Source: CAYWNK01 sp047639615 (GTDB lineage: Bacteria; Planctomycetota; UBA1135; GCA-002686595). Taken from it: a DNA stretch of 28,764 bases. Both the position numbers and the translations under genes were made by a program. The stretch is taken from contig JBLIOL010000022.1 of assembly GCA_047639615.1 (NCBI GenBank), positions 1 through 28,764 on the forward strand, given 5' to 3'. Below the pieces are notes generated by a model, which was not told where the DNA came from, did not search any database, and worked only from the letters and a program-made list of their open reading frames with translations. Every line of letters starts with the position of its first letter. The first letter of the stretch is position 1. Below, one piece after another: positions 7,122 through 15,299 of this stretch.

Positions 7122-7460
7122 ATGGCGTATATCGTCGCCGAACCCTGCGTCAAGTGCAAGTACACGGACTGTGTGGACGTATGTCCGGTCGATTGTTTTG
7201 TCGAGGGAGTTAACTTCCTGGCCATCAACCCTGATGAATGCATCGACTGTGGCGCTTGCGTGCCCGAGTGTCCGACCGAGGCCATCTTCGAGGAGACCGA
7301 GCTCCCCGAGAAGTGGTCCGAGTACGTGGACATCAACGCCAAGCTGGCCGCTACCTGGCCGGTGATCTCCGAGAAGAAGGACGCGCTCCCCGAAGCTGAC
7401 GAGTTCAAGGACGTCGAAGACAAGCGCGCCATGCTTTCTGAGGAAGCCTTCACCGAGTAG
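7122..7460 (+). CDS. fdxA: Seven-iron ferredoxin (3Fe-4S/4Fe-4S), FdxA family
   Basis: A 112-residue soluble electron carrier strikingly like Azotobacter ferredoxin I. Cluster ligands are visible: C9 and C17 with C50 for the 3Fe-4S cluster, and C21 with C40, C43 and C46 for the 4Fe-4S cluster. The segments CVKCKYTDCVDVCPVDCF and NPDECIDCGACVPECP are nearly diagnostic. The acidic C-terminal half (ELPEKWSEYVDINAKLA...WPVISEKKDALP) matches the C-terminal extension of this family. Start ATG 7122 has a near-consensus ribosome site TAGGAGG at 7106-7112, much stronger than most genes here, suggesting high expression. It likely has its own promoter in the 94-bp gap after upp and ends at a strong hairpin at 7486-7527. 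Its redox partner is not evident from the neighbours. Confidence 0.96.
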   Translation: MAYIVAEPCVKCKYTDCVDVCPVDCFVEGVNFLAINPDECIDCGACVPECPTEAIFEETELPEKWSEYVDINAKLAATWPVISEKKDALPEADEFKDVEDKRAMLSEEAFTE

Positions 7461-7485
7461 TTCCAACCGGAGCACACTCACCAGC

Positions 7486-7527
7486 GTCGCGCGGCGGCCC
7501 CTCGTATGCGAGGGGCCGCCGCGCGAC
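7486..7527 (+). terminator. Strong hairpin, 19-bp perfect stem, between convergent genes
   Basis: Bases 7486-7504 pair perfectly with 7509-7527 around the loop TATG. The stem is very GC-rich. It is followed on the + strand by ATTTGT rather than a full T-run, so it is probably a terminator for fdxA and may also act on the opposing operon that ends at 7553. Confidence 0.8.
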
Positions 7528-7552
7528 ATTTGTGCGTGTAGGTCGGCGCTAC

Positions 7553-8650
7553 CTACGGTGCCTTGAGCGCGTGGATCAGAGCTTGGCCGGTCTTGCGGCC
7601 TGTGTGACTCATGATCGCATTCGGCCAGCGTTGCCCGTCCACGCGCACGCGTAACTCCCTGGTGTACGTAGTTCCCTTTTGATCTTCGTAGAGGAAGCCA
7701 GCGTCGTAGCAGCCATCGTGATTTTCGAGCCATGGGAGCTCGGTCCAGATCACTTGGGAGCCGCCGTAGCCCATGCCGTCCATCGAGACGAAGGTCTCGG
7801 GGACTTCCACATAGGGTTGCACGATCCGCCGCTGAACCCAGGCTGGAACAACACCCCAGAAGCGTGGATGGCTTTCCTCTCCCTGGGTGAAGGTCTCTAG
7901 GATTTGCACAGGCTCGTGACCCTCCGGGAGCTTGAGCCTGACGGGGATCGGCCGCGGTGGTTCGATGAACAGCTCGAGGGTCGTATGTCCGCCCACACCT
8001 AGGGCGTCGGCCTCAGGTGCGCCGAAGCGTTCGGTGAGCACCAAGGGGCGATACTCACCCCCGGCTAGGCCTTCGAAGGTGTAGCCCTTCGCTGGTACAT
8101 AACTGGCAGCCACGTCCTGGTCGCCCGCTTGCCAGAGTTCATTGGCCGGGGCGTTCAATTGCCAGAGCACAACCGTGCCTGCCATGGGCTGCCCGCTGTG
8201 CTTGTTGAAGAGCTTGACGGTCAGGGAAGCGTTGCCCAGGTCCAGGGGATCGGGAGGGCCGAAGCGTTCGAGGTTGTGCCCGACGGGTGTGTCTGTGGGC
8301 AAGCCGTACTCCGTGAGCCACTCCGCTATTGAGCGCTCGGACTCCTCTATGATTTCCTCCTCCGGAGGGTCCTCGATGGCTGCGGATTCCTCGTCGTGCT
8401 CGTCGTGCTCGTCGGGTTCAGCCGGCTCCTCACCAGTTTCGTTCTCAACCATCGATCGCCGTAGGTTCGGATCGGTGGGGGAGAGCTCAATCTCCGCCGG
8501 CTGCGCTTCCGGAGCCGGGGCGAGGACGCTTTGCGGAGAGAGCGGCGCAGTCCCGCCGGAATCTAGCGCACGCCACAGCCCTACTGCCAGCAGCAGCAGT
8601 AAGAGTGCTATCCCTATCCAAGTGCGTGACTGACCCACGCTCACCAGCAT
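7553..8650 (-). CDS. Membrane-anchored protein of unknown function with acidic linker
   Basis: A 365-residue protein. One hydrophobic helix (about 11-29) is followed by a proline- and acid-rich linker (30-107, including an EHDEHDEE run), then a globular domain outside the membrane. Residues about 138-225 (ASLTVKLFNKHSGQPMAGTVVLWQL...FEGLAGGEYRPLVL) have the rhythm of a carboxypeptidase-regulatory/Cna-B-like beta sandwich ('G-x-P-x-x-G-x-V', 'F-x-x-L-x-x-G-x-Y'). The rest is not recognisable. It starts 12 bp after the stop of the histidine kinase gene and is very probably co-transcribed with it and with ygiQ. The linked kinase suggests an envelope-associated function, but nothing shows what it does. 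Confidence 0.75.
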   Translation of the reverse strand: MLVSVGQSRTWIGIALLLLLLAVGLWRALDSGGTAPLSPQSVLAPAPEAQPAEIELSPTDPNLRRSMVENETGEEPAEPDEHDEHDEESAAIEDPPEEEIIEESERSIAEWLTEYGLPTDTPVGHNLERFGPPDPLDLGNASLTVKLFNKHSGQPMAGTVVLWQLNAPANELWQAGDQDVAASYVPAKGYTFEGLAGGEYRPLVLTERFGAPEADALGVGGHTTLELFIEPPRPIPVRLKLPEGHEPVQILETFTQGEESHPRFWGVVPAWVQRRIVQPYVEVPETFVSMDGMGYGGSQVIWTELPWLENHDGCYDAGFLYEDQKGTTYTRELRVRVDGQRWPNAIMSHTGRKTGQALIHALKAP

Positions 8651-8662
8651 GCACGAGGCGAG

Positions 8663-10537
8663 CTATTCCGACCAGGCTTCGGTGGGGGCATTGGCCGGGA
8701 GGCGTACCCAGAAGGTGCTGCCCTCACCGGGCACAGATTTGACCCCGAAGTTGCCGCTGTGCCTGTGGACGATGCGCGAGAGGATCGAGAGGCCGAGGCC
8801 TTCGCCCTCCGCGGGGCCTTCCGGATTGAGGCGCCGGAAGGTCTCGAAGATCTTGGACTGGTGCTGCTCTTCGATGCCCATGCCGTTGTCCGTTACGGAG
8901 TATTCCACCTCATCGCCGGTCAGCAGGGCGCTGATGCGGATCACGCCAGGACGCTCTGGGTCCAAGAATTGGAGCGCGTTGTCGATCAGGTTGGTGAAGA
9001 TCTGAGCGAGCTCGTTCTCGGCTCCGTAGCAGTCGGGGATCTCGCCGATGGTGATGCTGGCCTGCTTGGCTTGAGCTTGGTAGCGCAGCTCGCGCACGAT
9101 GCCTTGGATCAGAGGCAGCATGGATACGCGTGTCATGCTCGGGGCTTGGCCGCGGAAGCGCGCTACTGCGCGTAGTCCACCGAGCAGGCGGTCCATTTTC
9201 TTGCCGGCGTCCTGCACGTAGCCGAGAGACTCGTCGATCTCCTCGTCGATCAGCGCCAGGGCGCGCTTGCGCAGATCGTCATCGAGCTCGGCCTGCTCCA
9301 TCAGGGCGCGCAGGTCGCTTAGGGAGTGACTGATCTCGCGGCCGAAGCCCTCGATGTTGACGAGCGGGGAGCGCAGGTCGTGGGAGGTGGCCTGGAAGAC
9401 CTCCTCGAGCTCCTTGTTCTGCACGCGCAAGCGCTCGAGGATCGCTTCGCGTTCGATCTCCGCCTGGCGTTTGGCTGTCACGTCCATGAAGACCGCCATG
9501 GCGGCTTCCACATTGCCCTCGGCATCCAAGATTGGCGCGCTATTGACCAGCAGCCAAAACTCGCGGCCGTCTTTCCGCACCATGCGATGGTCCTCACCGC
9601 GGCAGGTCTCGCCCAGGAGCAGCGAGCGCACCAGCGGCATATCGCGCGGGCTACGGATCTGGCCGGTGGCAGACTTGAGCTGCAGGGAGGCGTAGTGGTC
9701 TTCGATGCTGAGCCCAATCAGTTCGCGCGCCGAAGGACCCAAGAGGTGTCGGGCGGCCGGGTTGGCGATTCGAATGGTGTGGGTCGCAGCATCCACCACG
9801 AGCACTCCGGCAAGGCTCTCCTCCAGGGTCGCATTCAGCAGAGCCTGTAGGCGTTCGACGGTTTGGTCGGCCTGGATGCGGCCGGCGGTAAGGCCTCCCA
9901 ACTGGGCGATTTGCACCCCTAGATCGAGCTCCATGGGCCGTGGGCGTCGACCCGTTGGGATGAGTACTTCAAGTGCTCCGAGCTGTCGGCTGGTACTGCT
10001 CGCGACCGGCTCGATCCAACCGTAGCCTCCCTGCGCATCGTCGCTCATGGCGCGCAGGCCATCGGAGACTGCAGCGAGTGCGGCGTGGGGGGGCTGTTGA
10101 GGAGAAGCCTCCACCTCCTGGGGGAGCAGATGGAACTGCGCTTGTAGCCCAGGAGCGATCTCCTCAAATTTGGTGGCCAAGGTTCCTAGTAGGGACTCCA
10201 GGGGCGCCTTCGAGGCGATGCCGGCAAGCATCACCTGACGCGCATCGAGAACCATATCCCGTACGGCTTGCGAGCGGAGTACGCGCACCTGCTGCAGCAA
10301 AGCGACGCCCGCCACACCCAATATGCTGCAGACGAACTCGAGGGCGACGGTGAGTTGTTGACCGGTCCCATCGCCTCGCATGAGGGCGGCTGCTTCGAGT
10401 CCGCCGGTCAGCGCCCAAACTCCCAGGCTCAAGCCCAAGGCCGTTAGGCGCCAATCCCGCACACGCCTGGCAAGTAGCAGGCTCCACACGCAGCTGAGCA
10501 AGCGCAGGGCGGCCCCCAGCAGTGCGAGTGAGGGCAC
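8663..10537 (-). CDS. Membrane-associated PAS-domain sensor histidine kinase
   Basis: A 624-residue kinase. Hydrophobic segments at about 3-22, 31-50 and 63-82 form a short membrane input region. A GAF-like stretch (about 100-220) and a PAS domain (about 228-355, with RKDGREFWLLVNSAPILD) follow. The kinase core has H386 in SHDLRSPL, an N-box NLIDNALQF (516-524), DNGMGI (550-555) and GEGLGLS (578-584). The E/D after the histidine and the phytochrome-like 'SHDLRSPL' fit the HisKA type. There is no receiver domain and no response regulator gene beside it, so its partner is encoded elsewhere. It begins with GTG, three bases after the ygiQ stop; GGAG at about the right distance lies inside the end of ygiQ, supporting this start and coupling. 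Confidence 0.88.
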   Translation of the reverse strand: MPSLALLGAALRLLSCVWSLLLARRVRDWRLTALGLSLGVWALTGGLEAAALMRGDGTGQQLTVALEFVCSILGVAGVALLQQVRVLRSQAVRDMVLDARQVMLAGIASKAPLESLLGTLATKFEEIAPGLQAQFHLLPQEVEASPQQPPHAALAAVSDGLRAMSDDAQGGYGWIEPVASSTSRQLGALEVLIPTGRRPRPMELDLGVQIAQLGGLTAGRIQADQTVERLQALLNATLEESLAGVLVVDAATHTIRIANPAARHLLGPSARELIGLSIEDHYASLQLKSATGQIRSPRDMPLVRSLLLGETCRGEDHRMVRKDGREFWLLVNSAPILDAEGNVEAAMAVFMDVTAKRQAEIEREAILERLRVQNKELEEVFQATSHDLRSPLVNIEGFGREISHSLSDLRALMEQAELDDDLRKRALALIDEEIDESLGYVQDAGKKMDRLLGGLRAVARFRGQAPSMTRVSMLPLIQGIVRELRYQAQAKQASITIGEIPDCYGAENELAQIFTNLIDNALQFLDPERPGVIRISALLTGDEVEYSVTDNGMGIEEQHQSKIFETFRRLNPEGPAEGEGLGLSILSRIVHRHSGNFGVKSVPGEGSTFWVRLPANAPTEAWSE

Positions 10538-10540
10538 GGG

Positions 10541-12463
10541 CTAGGATCTCCGCGATGGGCGCCGTTTGCCGCCGGCGGCGCTGGCGCCGCTACGCCGTGC
10601 TTCCACCGCTGCGCGCGGGGCCTTGGAAGGAATCAAGCACTCGGGTCCGTCGCCGATCAACTCGGGCCGGCCCGCGTCCAGCAAGGCGCGCCTAACTACG
10701 AACCAGTTCTCCGGCACAAAGAACTGGATCAAGGCCTTCTGCGTGCGCCGATCCGAAAGCTTCTTGACCGTCTCCACGGGCTTCATGGTCATGGGGTCGA
10801 GGCCCGTGTGATACATGCACGTGGCGATGTCCATGGGGGCCGGGATGAAGTCCTGCACCTGGCGCGGCTTGTAGCCGGACTGCTTGAGGAAGAGCGCCAG
10901 TTCGATCATCTCCTCCGTGCCCGAGCCCGGGTGGCTGGCGATGTAGTAGGGCACCAGGTACTGCTCCTTGCCCACCTTGCGCGAGGCTGCTTCGAAGCGT
11001 TCCGCAAACTCCTCGAAGGTGTGGTTGCCCGGCTTCTTCATGTGCACGAGCACCTTGTCGGAGACGTGCTCGGGAGCGACCTTCAGGTGGCCGCCCACGT
11101 GGTGCGCGGCCAGCTCTTCCAGGTACTCCGGATCCTCGCGCGCCAGGTCCATGCGCACGCCCGAGGCCACGAAGACGCGCTTTACGCCGGGCATCTCGCG
11201 CGACTCGCGCATGAGCTTCTTGGTGGGCTCGTGGCTGGAGTCGAGCAGCTTGCAGACGGTGGGGTGGATGCACGACAGGCGCCGGCACTTGGCCTCCACC
11301 TCGGGATCACCGCACTTCATCTGGTACATGTTGGCGGTGGGTCCGCCGATGTCGCTGATGGTGCCCTTGAAGTCCTTGGACTCGCCCAGCTCCTTAACTT
11401 CACGCATGACCGAGTCGTGGGAGCGGCTCTGAATGGCGCGTCCCTGGTGCATGGTGATCGAGCAGAACGTGCAACCGCCGAAGCAGCCGCGCATGATCGT
11501 GACCGAGTCCTTGATCATGCCATGGGCCGGCACGGGCTCGGTGTAGGCCGGGTGCTGCTGGCGCGTGTAGGGCAGATCGTAGGCCTGATCCATCTCGTCC
11601 TCGTCGAAGGGCAAGCAGGGCGGATTGATCACCACGCGCCGATCACCGTGAGCTTGCACCAAGCGACGCGCGTTGAGCGGGTTGGTCTCGTGGTGGATCA
11701 TGCGCGTCATCCGCGCGAACTCGGGCAGGCTCTCCTTGACGAGTTCGTAGCTGGGTAGCTCGCGGGTTTCGTTGTCGCAGTTGGCGTCATCGAAGCGATG
11801 CTTCGGGAGCTCACCCTTGCGGCCGAGCAGGTAGGCCACCCCGCGCAGGTCGCGGCAGTCTTCGATCTTGAGTCCGCCTTGCAAGCGCCGCGCGATCTCC
11901 ACGATCTGCTGCTCGCCCATGCCGAAGCCAAGCAGGTCCGCCTTGGATGACACGAGCATGCTGGGGCGCACGGTCTCCGACCAATAGTCGAAGTGCGCCA
12001 CGCGCCGCAGGCTGGGCTCTACGCCGCCGATCACCACGGGCACGCCGGGGAAGGCTTCGCGGCAGCGTTGGGCGTAGACGTTGGTGGCACGGTCCGGGCG
12101 CGAACCGCTCAGTCCGCCCGGGGTGTAGGCATCCTCCGAGCGCGGTTTGCGGTTGGCCGTGTAGTGGTTGATCATCGAGTCCATGTTCCCCGCGCTCACC
12201 GCACAGAACAGGCGCGGAGCACCGAAGGGCCGCCAGGCGTCGGCGTTCTTCCAATGGGGTTGGCATAGCAGCGCCACGCGGAAGCCGGCCTCCTCGAGCA
12301 CGCGGCCTAGGAGCGCATTGGCAAAGGAGGGATGATCCACGTAGGCATCCCCCGACACGAACAGCACGTCGACCTGATCCCAGCCACGGGCGTGCATTTC
12401 CTCTGGGGATGTGCACAGGAAGCGCGTACTGGAGGGATTGGGGCTGGACTTAGGGCTGGACAT
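10541..12463 (-). CDS. ygiQ: YgiQ family radical SAM protein
   Basis: A 640-residue protein matching the YgiQ/UPF0313 family, widespread radical SAM enzymes of unknown reaction. The cluster motif is C327-x3-C331-x2-C334 (RGCFGGCTFCS). Family hallmarks include VDVLFVSGDAYVDHPSF near the N-terminus, VVIGGVEPSLRR (143-154), SDIGGPTANMY and HLKVAPEHVSD in the core, and the C-terminal QDFIPAPMDIATCMYHTG. The open frame reaches back to GTG 12610, but the extra 49 residues are low-complexity, while ATG 12463 begins just before the conserved domain and follows a TATAGT hexamer, so I use it. The last 30 residues are basic (SGASAAGGKRRPSRRS). It is followed after three bases by the histidine kinase gene, an unusual partner. 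Confidence 0.92.
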   Translation of the reverse strand: MSSPKSSPNPSSTRFLCTSPEEMHARGWDQVDVLFVSGDAYVDHPSFANALLGRVLEEAGFRVALLCQPHWKNADAWRPFGAPRLFCAVSAGNMDSMINHYTANRKPRSEDAYTPGGLSGSRPDRATNVYAQRCREAFPGVPVVIGGVEPSLRRVAHFDYWSETVRPSMLVSSKADLLGFGMGEQQIVEIARRLQGGLKIEDCRDLRGVAYLLGRKGELPKHRFDDANCDNETRELPSYELVKESLPEFARMTRMIHHETNPLNARRLVQAHGDRRVVINPPCLPFDEDEMDQAYDLPYTRQQHPAYTEPVPAHGMIKDSVTIMRGCFGGCTFCSITMHQGRAIQSRSHDSVMREVKELGESKDFKGTISDIGGPTANMYQMKCGDPEVEAKCRRLSCIHPTVCKLLDSSHEPTKKLMRESREMPGVKRVFVASGVRMDLAREDPEYLEELAAHHVGGHLKVAPEHVSDKVLVHMKKPGNHTFEEFAERFEAASRKVGKEQYLVPYYIASHPGSGTEEMIELALFLKQSGYKPRQVQDFIPAPMDIATCMYHTGLDPMTMKPVETVKKLSDRRTQKALIQFFVPENWFVVRRALLDAGRPELIGDGPECLIPSKAPRAAVEARRSGASAAGGKRRPSRRS

Positions 12464-12472
12464 GGGGCGCAC

Positions 12473-12478
12473 ACTATA
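12473..12478 (-). promoter_or_regulatory. Candidate -10 element TATAGT close to the ygiQ start
   Basis: On the minus strand TATAGT ends nine bases before ATG 12463. If used, transcription would start within two or three bases of the ATG, giving a leaderless or nearly leaderless message. No good -35 is seen. The gap between the radical SAM stop at 12620 and this site otherwise shows only short GC-rich palindromes (12485-12494 and 12592-12601). Confidence 0.35.
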
Positions 12479-12619
12479 GCCATTGGGGATCCCCGCGCCG
12501 GGTTCCCTCTGTGATCGTGTGCTGTGGGGAGAGCAACTCGCAGCTAAAGCGGGGGAGGGCCGGGCGCTGTCGGTTTCAAGTGCCTCGCTGCGGGGCTCCC
12601 CATCACCCACCCCCGTGAG

Positions 12620-14008
12620 CTACTCGATTGTCTTATGCCCACGCCGGGCGGCGAACCAGGCGCGCAGGCGTCGCGAACCCAGCAGGCTCCAGCCCGCCAG
12701 GCGCGTGGGCTGGGCGTAGAAGCGCAGGGTCGCCCAGCGGGCCAGGCGGTGACTGCGGCTCAGCCCAGCCAGGGGCACAGTGGCTTCAGCCACGTTGTCG
12801 GAGGTTGCTGCCTGGAAGTCCGCCGTGTGGAACAGCCCGCGGCGGGCGAAGCGGCTGGTGGCGGCTTGCTGCTCGTTGCTCTCTTCGGGCCAGCCCATGG
12901 AGAAGCTGCCGTGGACATGGATGCCTGCCGCGGCCAGGTGGCGAACGCCGGCGGGCACGCGTGTGAAGTCCAGATTGTGGCGTAGCAGGCGCTGCACGTG
13001 GGGTGCCGTGCTGTCGATGCTGATGGTTACCTTGCGCACGCCGGCTTGGGCCAGAAGCTGAGCGAATTCCGCGTCCACGTGATCGGGCCGCAGGCCCATG
13101 GGCAGGCGCAGGCGGGCGCCGGGTGCTTCGCGCAGGAAGCCGCGTACGAAGGCCTTGGCGCGGCCCAGGTCGTGATTGAAGAGCTCGTCCGCTACGCGCA
13201 CGGTGGTCACGCCGAGTTCGCCCACAAGCTGGCGCAACTCTTCGAGCACTTCGGCCAACTCGCGCACGCGGAAGACGCGCCCGTAGGCGTTCTGGCAGGT
13301 GGGGCAGGCGGGCGGGCAAGCGCGGCTGGTGACCAGGTTGGCCCAGGCTTCGCGTCGCTTGCCGGGGCGGCCGGTCAGGTAGCGTGCGCGGTCCACTAGG
13401 TCCCAGGCCGGAAGTGGCGAAGGCGGCAGGAAGGGGCTGCGTGCGAGCGCTTCCTGGCGCACGATCTGGCCGCCGTCAGCGCGCCAATCGAGGCCGGCGA
13501 CGCCGTCGAAGTCATGCCGTCCGCTGCTCAGTCCGTCGAGCAGTTCGCTCAGGGGCCTTTGGTGATCGCCGTGCACCGCGAAGTGCATGCCGGCTAGGTC
13601 CAAAGCCTCTTGATCCACGCGGCTCGCATGGCCGGCCACGAGCACCGTATGCACCTCGGGCAGCCGCTCACCGAGGGCTTGAAAGAGGGTCTCGAGCTGT
13701 GCGCTATTGGCGCCTTCGCCGTCGATCACGCACAGGTCGGGGCCGGCGCTGACCAGCTGCTCGCAGGTCTGATCCAAGCTCCAGCCTTCGAGCGCAGCGT
13801 CGAGCACAGCCAAGCTACGCAGTCCGCCGCGGGTACTCTCGCCCCGCGCGCGAATCCAAGCCGCCAGGGTCAAGGCGGCCAGGGGCGGTTCCATCAAACT
13901 GCCCCGCGCGGCCCGGCCGTTGCCCGTGGGCCGCAGCACTACCACCGCCAAGGCCTCCCCAAGGGGACCTCGTGCAGTTGCGTTGCGGTCGGGCGGCGCC
14001 AGCGTCAT
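12620..14008 (-). CDS. Radical SAM protein with B12-binding-like N-terminal domain
   Basis: A 462-residue protein. Residues about 38-160 look like the Rossmann-type cobalamin-binding domain placed before many radical SAM cores (EPPLAALTLAAWIRARG, DLCVIDGEGAN, HTVLVAGHAS), though the DxHxxG cobalamin-ligand motif is absent, as in several members of this group. The radical SAM cluster is C231-x3-C235-x2-C238 (SRACPPACPTCQNAYG). A core with VRVADELFNHD and VTISIDS follows. Members are methylases, lipid-modifying enzymes such as HpnJ-type, or unknown; the substrate cannot be inferred. The start at ATG 14008 has CGGAG just upstream. It lies 157 bp before ygiQ on the same strand and shares a 79-bp divergent region with the membrane protein gene at 14088. 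Confidence 0.85.
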   Translation of the reverse strand: MTLAPPDRNATARGPLGEALAVVVLRPTGNGRAARGSLMEPPLAALTLAAWIRARGESTRGGLRSLAVLDAALEGWSLDQTCEQLVSAGPDLCVIDGEGANSAQLETLFQALGERLPEVHTVLVAGHASRVDQEALDLAGMHFAVHGDHQRPLSELLDGLSSGRHDFDGVAGLDWRADGGQIVRQEALARSPFLPPSPLPAWDLVDRARYLTGRPGKRREAWANLVTSRACPPACPTCQNAYGRVFRVRELAEVLEELRQLVGELGVTTVRVADELFNHDLGRAKAFVRGFLREAPGARLRLPMGLRPDHVDAEFAQLLAQAGVRKVTISIDSTAPHVQRLLRHNLDFTRVPAGVRHLAAAGIHVHGSFSMGWPEESNEQQAATSRFARRGLFHTADFQAATSDNVAEATVPLAGLSRSHRLARWATLRFYAQPTRLAGWSLLGSRRLRAWFAARRGHKTIE

Positions 14009-14087
14009 GCTCCGAGGCTAAGGATCGGCAAGGCCCGATTCCAGAGCTACCGCCGATTGACTTGTGCGGGTATGCATAGGGCTGCCC

Positions 14088-15299
14088 ATGAGCCCCCAAG
14101 CCAGCCCCTCGACCCGCCTGCCCGCCTTGGATTGGATGCGTGGCCTGGTGATGGTCCTGATGACCCTCGACCACGCCAGTCACGTCTTCAATGGGGCGGC
14201 TGTCAGCCAGGACTCCTATCTGTTCTGGGCGAATGGTGCGGACCTCACGCCCTCCGGTACTCCCTGGGCTTTCCTCACGCGCTGGATCACGCACCTCTGC
14301 GCGCCGACCTTCCTCTTCCTGGCGGGCATTTCAGCCGCCCTGGCCATCGCTTCGCGGCAGGCCAAGGGCCTCTCGGAGGAGCGCATCAGCGCCTATCTCG
14401 CCTCCCGCGGCGGGCTCCTGATCCTGCTCGAGCTCTGGATGTGGATCGCCTGGCCCGCCCAGGTGCTGCAGGTGCTCTACGCCATCGGTGTGTCCTTCCT
14501 GGCTCTCTCCGTGCTGCGCTTTCTGCCCATTTGGAGCACCGTCGCACTGGCATTGCTCTGGATTGTGGCTGGCGAGGCCTGCGTGGTGGCTCTCGGCCTG
14601 CGGCCGGAAGGCCTGGGCTTCCAACCGCCCGCGCCCGGCTGGGCAGCCCTCTCGATCGTGCCGCGCTTCGATCAGCTCACCCACGGCCCCACATGGATGG
14701 GGGTGGAACTGCTCGGCATTCGCATGCTGAATTATCCCTTCGCCACCTGGCTGGCGATCCTACTGCTCGGCCACGCCTTCGGCCGTTGGCTCGTGGCCGA
14801 GCGCCAGAGCAGCAATCTGCCCGCCCGTGCGGGTCGCTTTCTAATGCTCGCCGGCGGCGCCTGCCTGGTGGCCTTTCTGCTGCTGCGTGGTTTCAGCAAC
14901 TACGGTAATTTCTGGCTCGAACGCACCGACGCCAGCCTCCTGCGCTGGCTTCAGGTCTCCAAGTATCCGGCCAGCCTGGCCTTCGTGCTGCTAGAGCTGG
15001 GCATCGCCGGCTTGATCCTGGGCGGCATGTTCCTGCTGCAGCAACGCTGGACCCGGGGCGGCGACCGCGGGCTGTTCACGGTGCTCGGTCAGTCGGCCTT
15101 GGCCTACTACCTGGTGCATGCCCACGCCCTGCGCTTCGTCGCCTACATGTTCTTCGACATCGCGCCAACGGACGCCGCTCCTTTCGGAGTGGCGAGCGGC
15201 TGGATCGCTGGCGCGGTCTGCGTGCTCGTGCTCTGGCCCGCGTGCCTCGGGTGGCGCACCCTCAAGCGCCGGCGGCGGGCTGCGCAGGCGGCCCGCTAG
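14088..15299 (+). CDS. Integral membrane protein of the DUF1624 / heparan-glucosaminide N-acetyltransferase-like family
   Basis: A 403-residue multi-pass protein. The N-terminal LDWMRGLVMVLMTLDHASHVF (starting at residue 14; H29 likely functional) is the signature of DUF1624/HGSNAT-like transmembrane acyltransferases. These are thought to carry acyl groups from cytoplasmic CoA to sugars on the outer side of the membrane. Hydrophobic helices recur through the protein, with family-like segments such as PTFLFLAGISAALAIA and TVLGQSALAYYLVHAH. The actual acceptor in bacteria is unknown. The frame opens 24 bp earlier, but ATG 14088 begins the conserved region. The stop codon shares the CTAG at 15296-15299 with the stop of the convergent kinase gene, leaving no room for a terminator between them. 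Confidence 0.8.
   Translation: MSPQASPSTRLPALDWMRGLVMVLMTLDHASHVFNGAAVSQDSYLFWANGADLTPSGTPWAFLTRWITHLCAPTFLFLAGISAALAIASRQAKGLSEERISAYLASRGGLLILLELWMWIAWPAQVLQVLYAIGVSFLALSVLRFLPIWSTVALALLWIVAGEACVVALGLRPEGLGFQPPAPGWAALSIVPRFDQLTHGPTWMGVELLGIRMLNYPFATWLAILLLGHAFGRWLVAERQSSNLPARAGRFLMLAGGACLVAFLLLRGFSNYGNFWLERTDASLLRWLQVSKYPASLAFVLLELGIAGLILGGMFLLQQRWTRGGDRGLFTVLGQSALAYYLVHAHALRFVAYMFFDIAPTDAAPFGVASGWIAGAVCVLVLWPACLGWRTLKRRRRAAQAAR

Noticed and set aside
10808..11758. Plus-strand frame of 316 codons inside ygiQ
   Set aside because: Shadow of ygiQ; strongly biased to H, V, A and L without any known motif.
12464..12610. 49-residue N-terminal extension of YgiQ
   Set aside because: Low-complexity, absent from the family core, and would remove the promoter-like TATAGT; ATG 12463 preferred.
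14057..14082. TTGACT as a -35 for the gene at 14088
   Set aside because: No acceptable -10 at 16-18 bases; the nearest TATGCAT is only 8 bases away.
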